Shown: in pieces, positions 63,617-64,000 of the stretch
How positions within the stretch are numbered: position 1 is the first letter of the stretch
Layout: each line of letters opens with the position of its first letter
Assembly (NCBI GenBank): GCA_026168455.1
Contig: CM047426.1
Coordinates: 81,619,986 to 81,683,985 of the forward strand
Length of the DNA stretch: 64,000 nucleotides
Reading direction: 5' to 3'
Origin: Theocolax elegans
Lineage: Eukaryota > Arthropoda > Insecta > Hymenoptera > Cerocephalidae
Made by a program: the position numbers and the translations under genes
Notes under the pieces: model-generated
Databases searched by the model: none
What the model was told of the DNA's origin: nothing
What the model saw: the letters and a program-made list of their open reading frames with translations, nothing else

Positions 63617-64000
63617 ATATAGAAAAGGTGTTGGCGGGAGGGAGGGCAAAGGCGCGCGCGCGCATCGCGGCTACTTGCGTCGGCCATTGCGGGTACCTTG
63701 CTCTCCTCCATCATAGCGCGAACGAGCGAGTGAGCGAGAGAGAGAAAGCGAGAGCGAGAGCGCCTTTTTCCGTCGGGTGGAGAGAGCTACAGGCCTTGCC
63801 GCGTACAACTCGACGACGTCGTCAGTGAGAAATAGGAGGAGCCCTCTCAAGAGACGTCGTCAAAGAAGAGAAATATTTAATATATATATATTAAAAGAAG
63901 GGATTCATATAGCCTCGATTCTCCCATTTAACACGCGTCCGCGTGGGAGAAAGAGAGAGAGAGAGTTTTAAAGACGCAGCGAGGAGAAACGACTCGCCTT
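63617..64000 (+). promoter_or_regulatory. GC-rich promoter-like island, copy 3, running off the window
   Basis: Same island as at 46840-47187, but here it continues past the AGAGAGAGAG tract into TTTTAAAGACGCAGCGAGGA, sequence found nowhere else in the window. This is probably the 5' leader or promoter of the next gene to the right. No coding exon can be assigned before the end. Confidence 0.4.

Larger units (their letters stand above)
55490..63966 (+). repeat. 8.4-kb triplicated segment, copy 3 (direct), with the 156-bp spacer
   Basis: Offset 16.78 kb from copy 1 and nearly identical. Unlike copy 2 it also contains the spacer found after copy 1 (47032-47187), here at about 63811-63966, and then continues into new sequence (TTTTAAAGACGCAGCGAGG). 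It thus keeps the original right flank. Confidence 0.95.

Overview
The window is AT-rich nuclear DNA from an insect, most likely a hymenopteran (ant, wasp or bee). Coding exons are short and separated by long AT-rich introns with GT-AG ends. Promoter-like stretches stand out as GC islands. A nine-exon odorant receptor of the type expanded in ants and wasps is present, and the rest is littered with copia, gypsy, non-LTR and foldback transposon remnants. No bacterial features, rRNA, tRNA or CRISPR were seen. All gene models were built by hand from splice sites, reading phase and family resemblance.

Layout. 1-1045: decayed 3' end of a non-LTR retrotransposon. 2640-9969 (minus): an apparently intact odorant receptor (390 aa, nine coding positions, phases consistent throughout) whose exon 2 is present twice in tandem (7458-7583 and 6430-6555). 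Its introns carry a double-hairpin element, a TTAA-flanked MITE pair and a perfect-looking hairpin. 10881-11110: a second double-hairpin element. 11672-15760: a broken copia element interrupted by about 1.8 kb of foreign sequence. 14836-19640: a gypsy remnant caught in a tandem duplication of about 2.1 kb. 20030-22380: featureless AT-rich DNA. 22380-35494 (plus): a CRAL-TRIO (alpha-tocopherol transfer protein-like) gene of 293 aa in four coding exons; its third intron of about 6.9 kb hosts at least five inverted-repeat elements. 35495-38660: 3' flank.

From about 38.66 kb to the end the window is one unit of about 8.4 kb in three copies: direct (38.66-47.03 kb), inverted (47.19-55.48 kb), direct (55.49-63.97 kb). 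Each unit holds a convergent gene pair, ERp29/windbeutel (an ER lumenal PDI-like chaperone with a C-terminal RDEL) and RanBP1 (a cytosolic Ran-GTP binding protein), plus two GC islands. The outer copies are intact. In the inverted copy RanBP1 is intact but the ERp29 coding region carries many single-base indels. The third copy runs through the first breakpoint into new sequence, so the layout resembles a DUP-TRP/INV-DUP rearrangement; a palindromic assembly error is an equally serious explanation.

The three gene families (odour detection; small lipophilic ligand transfer; ER folding and nuclear transport) are not an obvious functional cluster. The structural features, namely the inverted triplication, the duplicated receptor exon and the double-hairpin elements, are the most unusual content.
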